Assembly (NCBI GenBank): GCA_016705685.1
Contig: JADJLB010000010.1
Location: forward strand, 464,501-528,500
DNA length: 64,000 nucleotides
Source of the DNA: Propionivibrio sp.
GTDB taxonomy: Bacteria; Pseudomonadota; Gammaproteobacteria; Burkholderiales; Rhodocyclaceae
Direction of reading: 5' to 3'
The stretch's first letter is position 1. The number at the start of each line of letters is the position of its first letter. Of this stretch, positions 24,697-33,453 are shown piece by piece. Below the pieces are notes generated by a model. It had not been told where the DNA came from. It saw nothing but the letters and a program-made list of their open reading frames with translations, and made no database searches. A program made the translations under genes and the position numbers.

Positions 24697-26298
24697 ATGA
24701 CCGATTCCTTTCTCCTCCACGACCTGATCACTCGATCGACCGAGATCAACCCGCAGGCCATTGCACTGACCTACGGCAAGCAGTCGATAACATACGGTGA
24801 ACTGTGTGGTTCGATCGAAGGCTTCGTCAGCGGCATGCGCGAACTCGACCTGCAGCGTGGCGAACGAATCGCCATTTACCTTGAAAAACGTTTTGAGACG
24901 GTCATCGCCAGCTTTGGCGCGACAGCGGCCGGCTGCGTATTCGTTCCGCTTAACCCCTTGCTCAAACCCGATCAGGTCGCCTACATCATGCGCGACTGCA
25001 ATGTGCGCGCGCTGATCACCTCGAATGAGCGCCTGCCGCTGCTAACCCCGGTCATGGAGGCCTGCCACGATTTGCGCCATGTCCTGTTGGTCAATGCCGA
25101 AACGCTGCCGTCGAGCGGTAGCCCGGTCTCCTATTTGCGCTGGGACGACTTGCTGAAATCACCTTTGCGTACCGGCCATCGAGTGATTGACACCGACATG
25201 GCCGCCATCCTCTACACCTCGGGCAGTACCGGCAAACCCAAGGGCGTGGTGCTATCGCACCGCAACATGGTCGCCGGCGCGAAAAGCGTGGCGAGCTACC
25301 TGGGAAATACGGCCGATGACACCCTGCTGGCCGCCCTCCCCCTGTCTTTCGACGCCGGCTTCAGCCAACTGACTACGGCCTTCCATTGCGGCGCACGCGT
25401 TGTGCTGCTCAACTATTTGCTGCCCCGCGATGTGCTCAAGGCACTGGAGCGCGAAAAGGTTACCGGACTGACCGCCGTTCCACCGCTTTACATCCAGCTC
25501 ACGCAACTGGAATGGCCAGCCGGCATCACCGAACATCTGCGCTACTTCGCCAATACCGGCGGACGCATGCCGCGTGAGACGCTGGCCGCACTGCGCTCGC
25601 GTCTACCCAAGACAAAGCCGTATCTGATGTACGGCTTGACTGAAGCTTTCCGCTCGACCTACCTGCCTCCGGGTGAAGTGGACCGCCGGCCGGACTCGAT
25701 CGGCAAAGCCATCCCAAATGCCGAAATTCTTGTCCTGCGCGACGACGGTTCGCCGTGCGCACCCAATGAGCCGGGCGAACTGGTGCATCGCGGCGCACTG
25801 GTTGGTATGGGCTACTGGAACGATCACGAAAAGACCGCCGAGCGCTACAAGCCGCTGCCGAGCGGCACGCCGGGCCGCGAAGCCGGATTGGTGCTGCCGG
25901 AACTGGCCGTTTTTTCAGGCGACACGGTGCGCCAGGACGAAGAGGGGTTCCTCTACTTCATCGGACGCCGCGACGAGATGATGAAGACATCAGGCTACCG
26001 GGTCAGCCCGACCGAGGTCGAGGAAGTGATATATGCCACCCGACTGGTCGGTGAATGCGTCGCCTTCGGTGTCGATCACGACCAGCTCGGCCAGGCGATC
26101 CAGGTCATCGCCACGCCCGCTCGCGAAGGCGGCGATTTCGATACGACCGAATTGCTTGCCGAATGCCGCCGACTGATGCCGGCCTATATGGTGCCGGCGC
26201 ACATCGATGTACGGGAGGGGCCGTTGCCACGCAACCCGAACGGCAAAATTGACCGCAAGGCCTTATCCACCGAATGGAACGAGCGTCAGCGCGCTTGA
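24697..26298 (+). CDS. Acyl-CoA ligase (AMP-forming), XrtA-associated
   Basis: A 533-residue ANL-superfamily adenylating enzyme. The AMP-binding core motif YTSGSTGKPKGVVLSH is near residue 173. YGLTEAF lies near 312 and the hinge IGRRDEMMKTSGYRVS near 422; the catalytic Lys is in NPNGKIDRK at the C-terminus. It likely activates a carboxylic acid for loading on the adjacent carrier protein. It matches the exosortase A-associated ligase family, which is followed by the PLP decarboxylase in known loci, as here. Confidence 0.92.
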   Translation: MTDSFLLHDLITRSTEINPQAIALTYGKQSITYGELCGSIEGFVSGMRELDLQRGERIAIYLEKRFETVIASFGATAAGCVFVPLNPLLKPDQVAYIMRDCNVRALITSNERLPLLTPVMEACHDLRHVLLVNAETLPSSGSPVSYLRWDDLLKSPLRTGHRVIDTDMAAILYTSGSTGKPKGVVLSHRNMVAGAKSVASYLGNTADDTLLAALPLSFDAGFSQLTTAFHCGARVVLLNYLLPRDVLKALEREKVTGLTAVPPLYIQLTQLEWPAGITEHLRYFANTGGRMPRETLAALRSRLPKTKPYLMYGLTEAFRSTYLPPGEVDRRPDSIGKAIPNAEILVLRDDGSPCAPNEPGELVHRGALVGMGYWNDHEKTAERYKPLPSGTPGREAGLVLPELAVFSGDTVRQDEEGFLYFIGRRDEMMKTSGYRVSPTEVEEVIYATRLVGECVAFGVDHDQLGQAIQVIATPAREGGDFDTTELLAECRRLMPAYMVPAHIDVREGPLPRNPNGKIDRKALSTEWNERQRA

Positions 26299-26324
26299 TG
26301 CGCGCTTGCCCCAAGGAACCGCCC

Positions 26325-27569
26325 ATGTCAGCCAGCGACCGCCAAAGCCCGACGCATGCACCGATGACCCAGTTTTCCGTGATCGACGGCGAGCTGGTCG
26401 TTGGCGGCATTCCCCTCACCCGCCTCGCCGCACGTGTCGGGAAGACGCCGTTTTACGCCTACGACCGGCAGTCGCTGGCCCAGCGCGTTGCCCGACTGCG
26501 GGCAGCCCTCCCTAAATCCATCAAGTTGCACTATGCGATGAAGGCCAACCCGATGCCGGCCCTGGTGTGCCATATGGCCGGACTGGTTGACGGTATCGAC
26601 GTGGCCTCCGGCGGTGAGCTCAAGATTGCGCTCGACAGCGGGGCCAATGTACATGACATCAGCTTTGCCGGTCCCGGAAAGAATCGCGACGAACTGCAGC
26701 AGGCTGTTGCCGCCGGCATTTTGATCAATATCGAGTCCTTCCGCGAAGTGGCCGAACTCGCGAGAATCCGCGAAGAATCCGGATTCCTCGGTCGTGTTGC
26801 CGTACGCGTCAATCCCGATTTCGAACTGAAAAGTTCGGGCATGAAGATGGGCGGCGGTCCCAAGCAGTTCGGTGTCGACGCCGAACAAGTGCCCGAACTG
26901 CTGGCTGAAATCGGCCGCGCCGGGTTGACGTTCGAAGGCTTTCATCTGTTTGCCGGCTCGCAAAACCTGAAACCCGAAGCCATCGTCGAAGCGCAGTGCA
27001 AGAGCTTTGAGCTGGCGCTTCGATTGGCACAATCCGCGCCCTCGCCGGTGCGTTTTCTGAATCTAGGCGGCGGCTTTGGCATCCCCTACTTTCCCGGCGA
27101 AGCACACCTCGATCTGGCGCCGATTGGCGCCAATCTTGCCACCCTCACCGAACGCGCACAGCGCGAACTTCCCGGAGCCGAATTGGTCATCGAGCTGGGG
27201 CGTTATCTGGTCGGCGAAGCCGGTATTTATGTGGCGCGCGTGGTCGACCGGAAAATTTCACGCGGACAAATCTTTCTCGTAACCAATGGCGGCTTGCACC
27301 ACCACCTCTCGGCCTCCGGAAATTTTGGCCAGGTGATCCGCAAGAACTACCCTGTGGTCATCGGGAATAGAATGAATGCGGCACTGCAAGAAAGCGCTTC
27401 GGTAGTCGGTGTGCTATGCACTCCGCTGGACCTGTTGGCCGACCGGATGGAACTGGCCGCAGCGCAACCCGGCGATCTGGTCGTCATCTACCAATCCGGC
27501 GCCTACGGGTTCACCGCGAGCCCGCAAGCCTTTCTCGGCCATCCGGCGTGTATCGAGGTTCTGGTATGA
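26325..27569 (+). CDS. PLP-dependent decarboxylase, XrtA-associated
   Basis: A 414-residue fold-type III decarboxylase related to diaminopimelate and ornithine decarboxylases. Start at ATG 26325 after AAGGAACC; the frame extends upstream into the ligase gene. The PLP lysine is in HYAMKANPMPAL (about residue 69). The phosphate-binding Gly-rich region is NLGGGFGIP, and the C-terminal YQSGAYGFTASP completes the active site. It belongs to the exosortase A-associated decarboxylase family; the amino acid decarboxylated is unknown. The product amine could be a precursor for EPS decoration. It overlaps the ligase operon closely. Confidence 0.92.
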   Translation: MSASDRQSPTHAPMTQFSVIDGELVVGGIPLTRLAARVGKTPFYAYDRQSLAQRVARLRAALPKSIKLHYAMKANPMPALVCHMAGLVDGIDVASGGELKIALDSGANVHDISFAGPGKNRDELQQAVAAGILINIESFREVAELARIREESGFLGRVAVRVNPDFELKSSGMKMGGGPKQFGVDAEQVPELLAEIGRAGLTFEGFHLFAGSQNLKPEAIVEAQCKSFELALRLAQSAPSPVRFLNLGGGFGIPYFPGEAHLDLAPIGANLATLTERAQRELPGAELVIELGRYLVGEAGIYVARVVDRKISRGQIFLVTNGGLHHHLSASGNFGQVIRKNYPVVIGNRMNAALQESASVVGVLCTPLDLLADRMELAAAQPGDLVVIYQSGAYGFTASPQAFLGHPACIEVLV

Positions 27570-27599
27570 ACCCGCCGTCAGCATTCTGAACGGCCAGCC

Positions 27600-28808
27600 T
27601 TGGAATTGGAGCTTGCTCGATTCGACCCTGAACCTTGCGGTTTCCCGAGACCGCGGCTATCCCCTTTGCCCAACCAGCCCGATATTTCAATATTTCGCGG
27701 GTCGCGGCCCGGAAGTTCGCTGCCCATCGACATCGGCAACTTCCGTCACTTCACACGTGGCCGATATGCCTTGGGCGAGGCCTATAGGCTCGCCGGCGTC
27801 AATCGCGATGGTGCACTACTCGCCCCGGCTTACCATTGTGTCACGATGCTTGACCCGGCCATGGCGCTCGGTGCTGACATTGTGCTCTACCCCCTGCAGC
27901 CCGATCTGTCACCGGTTCTGAACAAACTCGATGAACTGCTGGCAGCGTATGGCAAGCCGGTCAAGGCCTTTCTGGCCACGCACTATTTTGGCTTGGCAAA
28001 GAACTTCAGCCATCTGAAGAAATGGTGCGACAGGCATGACATCGTACTCATCGAGGATTGCTCGCATACGTTGTTTACCGAAGCCTTTCAAGCAGCCGGG
28101 ACGGGCATCTATGGACGCTTCGTCGCGTCCAGCCCATATAAATTTTTTGCTTGCGAAGATGGCGGTTTGCTTTATTCGCCAGATGCCGTACTTCTCGATA
28201 CGGTGAAGACCAGGCCAGCCGGTGTGGTGGAAGAGCTTCGCGGCATCAAGCGAGTCATCGAGAAATGCCGCTCAAATGGTCCAACTGCCTCCGATAGTGA
28301 ACTGATCGACGCGAGACTTGCCGAACTGAATGTAAAACCGCTGATCGAAGGCAACAATCGGATTACGGCGTATGACCACCCTTCGTCCCTTTATACCGCA
28401 GAGGAATCCGGGTTAAGCTCGCTGATGGGTTCGCGATGCATTGTCCGTCTATCTTCACTAACAGAAAATATGAAGCGCCGGCGGAATAACTACCAGCGCT
28501 GGGCCAAGGCCGTGGCGGAACTGCCGAATTGCCACGCATTGTTTCCCGAGCTGCCCGAATACTGTTTCCCGTACATGTTCCCGCTACACATCAAGCACGC
28601 TAAGCCGCACTTTTACTGGTTGAAGCAATTGGGAACTCCGGTCTGGCGCTGGGACGAAATGGTCATTTCAGGCTGCCCCATTGCGCAGGACTATCGACTT
28701 CATCTGCTGCACCTGGCGTGTCATCAATCACTGACGGATCTACAGCTCGACTGGATGATCACCGTGTTGCAAAAAACGCTCCGTTCGCCTTGGCAAGGAG
28801 TGAAGTAA
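27600..28808 (+). CDS. DegT/DnrJ/EryC1-like aminotransferase
   Basis: A 402-residue protein resembling sugar aminotransferases of the DegT family: APAYHC, FLATHYFGLAKN, then LIEDCSHT with the Asp-x-x-His motif, and SPYKFFACEDGGLL, whose Lys is the expected PLP anchor. Its start is uncertain: the frame opens with TTG at 27600 and no ATG occurs in the first 80 codons. It stops on the ATG of the next gene (TAATG), so it is coupled to the triple-GNAT protein. A role in making an amino-sugar or aminated precursor is inferred. Confidence 0.78.
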   Translation: MELELARFDPEPCGFPRPRLSPLPNQPDISIFRGSRPGSSLPIDIGNFRHFTRGRYALGEAYRLAGVNRDGALLAPAYHCVTMLDPAMALGADIVLYPLQPDLSPVLNKLDELLAAYGKPVKAFLATHYFGLAKNFSHLKKWCDRHDIVLIEDCSHTLFTEAFQAAGTGIYGRFVASSPYKFFACEDGGLLYSPDAVLLDTVKTRPAGVVEELRGIKRVIEKCRSNGPTASDSELIDARLAELNVKPLIEGNNRITAYDHPSSLYTAEESGLSSLMGSRCIVRLSSLTENMKRRRNNYQRWAKAVAELPNCHALFPELPEYCFPYMFPLHIKHAKPHFYWLKQLGTPVWRWDEMVISGCPIAQDYRLHLLHLACHQSLTDLQLDWMITVLQKTLRSPWQGVK

Positions 28809-31800
28809 TGGCTTGGGAGTTCCATCCAGCGAAAGCAGCGTTCCTGAAGTTTGCAGAAGACTGGGATCGCCTGAACGCTAAGCTTTACCACGGCCACCCC
28901 TATAGCGATAGTCGCTTCGTCGGCCCGCTGCTCGACCATTTCGCCAATGGAAAAGAACAACTTTGCATCCATCGAACTGATGGCGTCGTTTCCGGCGCTT
29001 TGATCCTGCAAGCCGATGGATTAGGGCGCTGGTCTTCCTTTCGTCCATCACAAAGGCAGGCTATCGTCCTGCTGCTTGATGATGTTCGTGTATTGGAAAC
29101 CCTGCTCAGATCGCTTCCCGGTATCGCCTGGTCGCTTGAACTCTACGCCATCGACCCGCGTTTTTCGCCCGATTTTGCCGACCTTGATTTGGTCAAGATC
29201 TTTTCTCCCCAAGCGCTCACGATCGGCATCCATCCACACGCTGGTTTTTCGGATTACTGGGACAAGCGCTCGAAAAACCTCAGAGCCAATGTGCGTCGCT
29301 ATCTCAACCGTGCAGAAAAGGAAATCGAAACGCCATCACTGAAACGGTTTGATGACCATTCCGAGATGGCCGCCGGAGTGGAACGTTTTGGCGCGCTTGA
29401 GATGGCCGGATGGAAAGGCAAATTAGGCACAGCAATCTCCCTTGCTAACACGCAGGGCGCGTTTTATTCCGAAGTGCTGGCCCGCTTTGCCTTATCGGGT
29501 CAGGCCGCGGTCTACGAGTTGTACGTCGGTGAGCGACTGGCCGCTTCGCGCCTGGTGATTAGCAACAATCAAATGCTCATTATTCTCAAGACGACGTACG
29601 ATGAATCACTAGCTCGCTTCGCGCCCGGCCGGATTCAGCTTTATCGCATCATTCAGGAGCAGATGACGGAACAGCCCGAGAAAACCATTGAGTTTTATAC
29701 GAACGCCACGCGTGATCAGATCGAGTGGTCAAGCTTCCGCTGCGTCATTCAGAACGTTCACCTCATCAGAAACGATTCTTGTGCGGCCGCCTACTCGGTG
29801 CTCAAAGTATTACTCCGTCGTCTGCGCAGTGCGGGCTCGCGCAGGAATGCGACCGATACGATGGTCGGGGATCCCGTCGAAGTCAAAGCCTATGCACGAA
29901 TTGAAGATTTTTCCAGCGAGCAATACGATCTTGGGGAATTCGCTGCCAAAGACAATATCGAAACGTCGATCGACTGGTTTGACCTTTTGCAAAAACAAGT
30001 CTACCCGGACGATCCGGGCGTACGGTACTACTTCGTTACTGAAGACAAGCGCCCTTTAATCATTCTTCCGCTAAGGCTATCAACTCAAGGAAGCACGAAG
30101 ACTGTCGAATCACTCGGCAACTATTACACTTCGCTCTATTCACCGTTACTGAGCAAGGATGGCGACCTGCAGGCCATCCGGCACTTGCTTGCCGCCGCCA
30201 CGTGTGACCACCAAGGCGCCCATGTCATGCGCTTTGCACCGATGGATAAGGAATCTCCGGCCTATTCGACATTGTCGAACGAGCTGCGCGCCATCGGCTG
30301 GATACCATTCAGATATTTTTGCTTCGGCAACTGGTATCTGAAGGTGGACAGCAACTGGGAAGGCTATCTGAAAAAGCGCAGCGCCAACCTGAGGAGCAGC
30401 ATCAAACGCAGAAGCAAGGAATTCTCCCAGGCCGGCGGCACATTGGAACTCGTGTCATCACCGGTCGATATTGAAAACGCCATTGCCGATTTTCAGGAAG
30501 TGTACTCGGCAAGCTGGAAAATTCCTGAGCCGTATTCAGGCTTTGTCCCTTCGCTGATCCGTAGGCTTTGTGCCATCGGCATGCTTCGGCTCGGCATTGC
30601 CCGTCTGGAAGGGAAGCCTATAGCCGCCCAGCTTTGGATTGTCGGCCAGGACAAAGCGAGTATTTACAAGGTGGCCTATCACAAAGAGTTTGCCTCGTAC
30701 TCGCCTGGAACGGTGCTGACCAGTTACCTGCTGCAATACGTCATCGAACAGGATCACGTCAAGGAAGTCGATTTCTTGATCGGTGACGACGAATACAAAC
30801 CGTTCTGGATGAGCAATCGGCGGGAGCGTTGGGGAATTGTCGCTTACAACCCACGCACCCTGATGGGCTTGGCATGGTTCATGCGAGAAACAATGGGCCG
30901 GATTGCCAAATTAGCTGGGCGGCAACTCAAAATCACTGTCAGCAAGTCACGCGTTATTGGCTCGACCTGCTCCAGGGTTTTTACTGAGCGGCGAATCAAA
31001 CATTTTTGCTTCACAAGACCCCAACGAGACCATGTCATGCACTGGACCCTGCACCCTGTTGCGCAATTTCCCGAATATGCCGATCAGTGGGACACGCTGG
31101 TTCGCTCGCGACCGGGAACCCCATTTCTGGAATCAGGGTTCCTGCAACCCAGTTTGGAATTCTTTGGCACAGGAAATGAGCAACTGTGTTTGCTCCATTG
31201 TAACGGCCGGCTTCGTGCTGCTGCCATCATGCAACGGGGCCGCAAGGGAAACTGGCAAACCTTTCAGCCTTCTCAGCTTCCCCTCGGCGCATGGATTTCA
31301 GACGGAAAAGTTGATTTGAAGCTGGCCTTGAATGAACTCATGCGCCAACTTCCCGGCTGGCCCTTCGGTATCGGGGCCAGCCAACTCGATTCGCGATTTC
31401 AAACCCGGCCCGACGATGACGCTGAGCTACGAACCCAGGACTACATTCAAACAGCCTGGGTGGATATCGAAGGCAGTTTTGAAACGTATTGGGACTCACG
31501 TGGCAAGAACATCAAACAAAATACACGCAAGCAAAGGACCCGATTGCAAGCGGATGGCGTCGCAATGCGATTGGAATGCCTTGTTGCTCCCGAAGATGTC
31601 CGGCAGGCGATCGTTGATTATGGCCGGCTAGAAAAAGCCGGCTGGAAAGCGCCTGCCGGGACGGCTATCGAACCTGACAACGCACAAGGTCATTTCTATC
31701 GGAAAATGCTCGAAAACTTCTGCGCCTTGGGGCAATGCCGGATCTACCGCTACCTCTTCGACGACAAAGTTGTGGCGATGGATCTGTGCATTCATGATGA

Positions 31801-32089
31801 CACTTCTATCGTTATCTTGAAAACGGCTTACGACGAGACTTACAAGTCGATCTCTCCGTCCACTTTGATGCGTCAGGATGAATTCAAGCACCTGTTTGAT
31901 GAGCATAAGTTCAAACGCATCGAGTTTTATGGCAAAGTCATGGAGTGGCACACGCGCTGGACAATTCAAAGCCGCTCCATTTACCATGTTACAGCCTACC
32001 GCTGGGCCTGGTTAAGACAACTGCACAAGCGCCTGTCTGCCCCGTCGCCGCTTCCTGCGCAGGAAGCGGCGACTACGACCCAGATCTGA
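28808..32089 (+). CDS. Triple-domain GNAT/FemAB-like acyltransferase (1093 aa)
   Basis: An unusually long protein with three tandem copies of the FemAB/BioF2-like GNAT fold. Domains 1 (about 1-345) and 3 (about 745-1085) are closest to each other; compare YWDKRSKNLRANVRR with YWDSRGKNIKQNTRK, and GWKGKLGTAISLANTQG with GWKAPAGTAIEPDNAQG. Domain 2 (about 365-720) is more diverged. FemAB-type enzymes transfer amino acids from aminoacyl-tRNA to peptidoglycan; relatives in XrtA loci probably acylate EPS precursors. The start ATG at 28808 overlaps the upstream stop (TAATG). The linker before domain 3 (about residues 715-745) is atypical, so an artefactual fusion of two or three genes is possible. 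Confidence 0.8.
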   Translation: MAWEFHPAKAAFLKFAEDWDRLNAKLYHGHPYSDSRFVGPLLDHFANGKEQLCIHRTDGVVSGALILQADGLGRWSSFRPSQRQAIVLLLDDVRVLETLLRSLPGIAWSLELYAIDPRFSPDFADLDLVKIFSPQALTIGIHPHAGFSDYWDKRSKNLRANVRRYLNRAEKEIETPSLKRFDDHSEMAAGVERFGALEMAGWKGKLGTAISLANTQGAFYSEVLARFALSGQAAVYELYVGERLAASRLVISNNQMLIILKTTYDESLARFAPGRIQLYRIIQEQMTEQPEKTIEFYTNATRDQIEWSSFRCVIQNVHLIRNDSCAAAYSVLKVLLRRLRSAGSRRNATDTMVGDPVEVKAYARIEDFSSEQYDLGEFAAKDNIETSIDWFDLLQKQVYPDDPGVRYYFVTEDKRPLIILPLRLSTQGSTKTVESLGNYYTSLYSPLLSKDGDLQAIRHLLAAATCDHQGAHVMRFAPMDKESPAYSTLSNELRAIGWIPFRYFCFGNWYLKVDSNWEGYLKKRSANLRSSIKRRSKEFSQAGGTLELVSSPVDIENAIADFQEVYSASWKIPEPYSGFVPSLIRRLCAIGMLRLGIARLEGKPIAAQLWIVGQDKASIYKVAYHKEFASYSPGTVLTSYLLQYVIEQDHVKEVDFLIGDDEYKPFWMSNRRERWGIVAYNPRTLMGLAWFMRETMGRIAKLAGRQLKITVSKSRVIGSTCSRVFTERRIKHFCFTRPQRDHVMHWTLHPVAQFPEYADQWDTLVRSRPGTPFLESGFLQPSLEFFGTGNEQLCLLHCNGRLRAAAIMQRGRKGNWQTFQPSQLPLGAWISDGKVDLKLALNELMRQLPGWPFGIGASQLDSRFQTRPDDDAELRTQDYIQTAWVDIEGSFETYWDSRGKNIKQNTRKQRTRLQADGVAMRLECLVAPEDVRQAIVDYGRLEKAGWKAPAGTAIEPDNAQGHFYRKMLENFCALGQCRIYRYLFDDKVVAMDLCIHDDTSIVILKTAYDETYKSISPSTLMRQDEFKHLFDEHKFKRIEFYGKVMEWHTRWTIQSRSIYHVTAYRWAWLRQLHKRLSAPSPLPAQEAATTTQI

Positions 32090-32149
32090 CACTCACATGT
32101 TTTCGTTCATCATTTCCTTTCCCGTCATCGGCCCATACGTGGAGCGATT

Positions 32150-33385
32150 ATGAAACGTCTATTAATGATCGCTTACCATTTCCCCCCATTGGCTGGCAGC
32201 AGCGGGATCCAACGCACCTTGCGCTTTGTACAGCATTTACCAAAATTCAACTGGGAGCCTATCGTTCTGACAGCCGACCCACGCGCCTATGAGCGGACCA
32301 GTGATGATCTCATGGCCGACATACCCAAAGGGGTGGTTGTGCGCAGAGCCTTTGCGCTCGACACGGCACGCCAGCTGTCCATTGCCGGCCGTTATATCGG
32401 CGCGATGGCTCGGCCTGATCGCTGGGTCAGCTGGAAGATCGCGGCTGTCCGCGAAGGCGTGCGGATGATCCGGGAATTCAAGCCGCAGGCTATCTGGTCA
32501 AGCTACCCGATTGCCACCGCACACCTGATTGGCGCCGAGTTACAGAAGCGAAGCGGACTGCCTTGGATTGCCGACTTTCGGGACCCGATGGTGCAGGAAG
32601 GTTATCCACCCGATCCGCTGGTCAGGAAGAGTTACCAGGCGATCGAAGAAAGGGCATTGGCGACCGCCCGCTACAGCACCTTTACCACGCCAAGTGCAGC
32701 AAGGACGTACCAACTACGCTATCCAGGCAATGCGGACAGGGTGGTAGTACTTGAAAACGGCTATGACGAAGAAACCTTTTCTTCAGCTCAAAACAATGTC
32801 ACACAGAATCGGAAAATCCACCCCGGCGCCGTAACATTGCTGCACAGTGGCATCGTGTATCCGGAGGAGCGTGATCCAAGCGAACTGTTTGCAGCCCTAG
32901 GCCATTTGAAGGAATCTGGAAGAATTATTCCCGGTACATTTAAAATTCGCTTCCGGGCGTCGGTGCATGACGATTTGTTATGCGCACTTGCCGATAAATT
33001 CAAGGTTGCTGAGTTTATCGATTGCCAACCGCCCATACCTTATCGCGAGGCGCTGATGGAGATGCTCAATGCAGATGGTCTTTTGGTCATGCAGGCATCC
33101 AACTGCAACGAGCAAATTCCAGCCAAAATTTACGAGTACTTGAGGGCGAGACGCCCCATTCTCGCTTTGACCGATCCAGCAGGTGATACAGCGGTTACAC
33201 TTCGTTGCGCGGGTGTTAACGACATTGCCCGTCTCGATTCACGCTCGGAAATCTCCGAGGCCTTGCCTCGATTTATCGAAGCGATTGTTCAATCAAAGGT
33301 CATAATGCCACATGCCGAGATTGTCGAACAAGCCTCTCGCGAAGGGCGAACCGAGCAATTGGCCAGACTTCTCGAATCAGCATAG
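32150..33385 (+). CDS. Glycosyltransferase, GT4-like
   Basis: A 411-residue GT-B glycosyltransferase, family 4-like. It opens with MKRLLMIAYHFPPLAGSSG, the nucleotide-sugar transferase start, followed by DFRDPMVQEGY, ENGYDEETF and LLHSGIVYPEERDP. The C-terminal donor-site region is EQIPAKIYEYLRARRPILAL. It should add a sugar to the EPS repeat unit at the inner membrane. Donor and acceptor are unknown. It lies after the triple-GNAT gene and before the Wzy-like gene on the same strand. Confidence 0.88.
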   Translation: MKRLLMIAYHFPPLAGSSGIQRTLRFVQHLPKFNWEPIVLTADPRAYERTSDDLMADIPKGVVVRRAFALDTARQLSIAGRYIGAMARPDRWVSWKIAAVREGVRMIREFKPQAIWSSYPIATAHLIGAELQKRSGLPWIADFRDPMVQEGYPPDPLVRKSYQAIEERALATARYSTFTTPSAARTYQLRYPGNADRVVVLENGYDEETFSSAQNNVTQNRKIHPGAVTLLHSGIVYPEERDPSELFAALGHLKESGRIIPGTFKIRFRASVHDDLLCALADKFKVAEFIDCQPPIPYREALMEMLNADGLLVMQASNCNEQIPAKIYEYLRARRPILALTDPAGDTAVTLRCAGVNDIARLDSRSEISEALPRFIEAIVQSKVIMPHAEIVEQASREGRTEQLARLLESA

Positions 33386-33453
33386 CTTGGCTCATGTGGG
33401 CGCTGTATGCGGCGTGAACCGTTGTTTTCAAAGCTGTCTTTAATGAACGGAAA

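Noticed and set aside
24472-24720. Minus-strand frame across the ACP-ligase gap
   Set aside because: It covers the divergent promoter region and both starts; composition looks non-coding.
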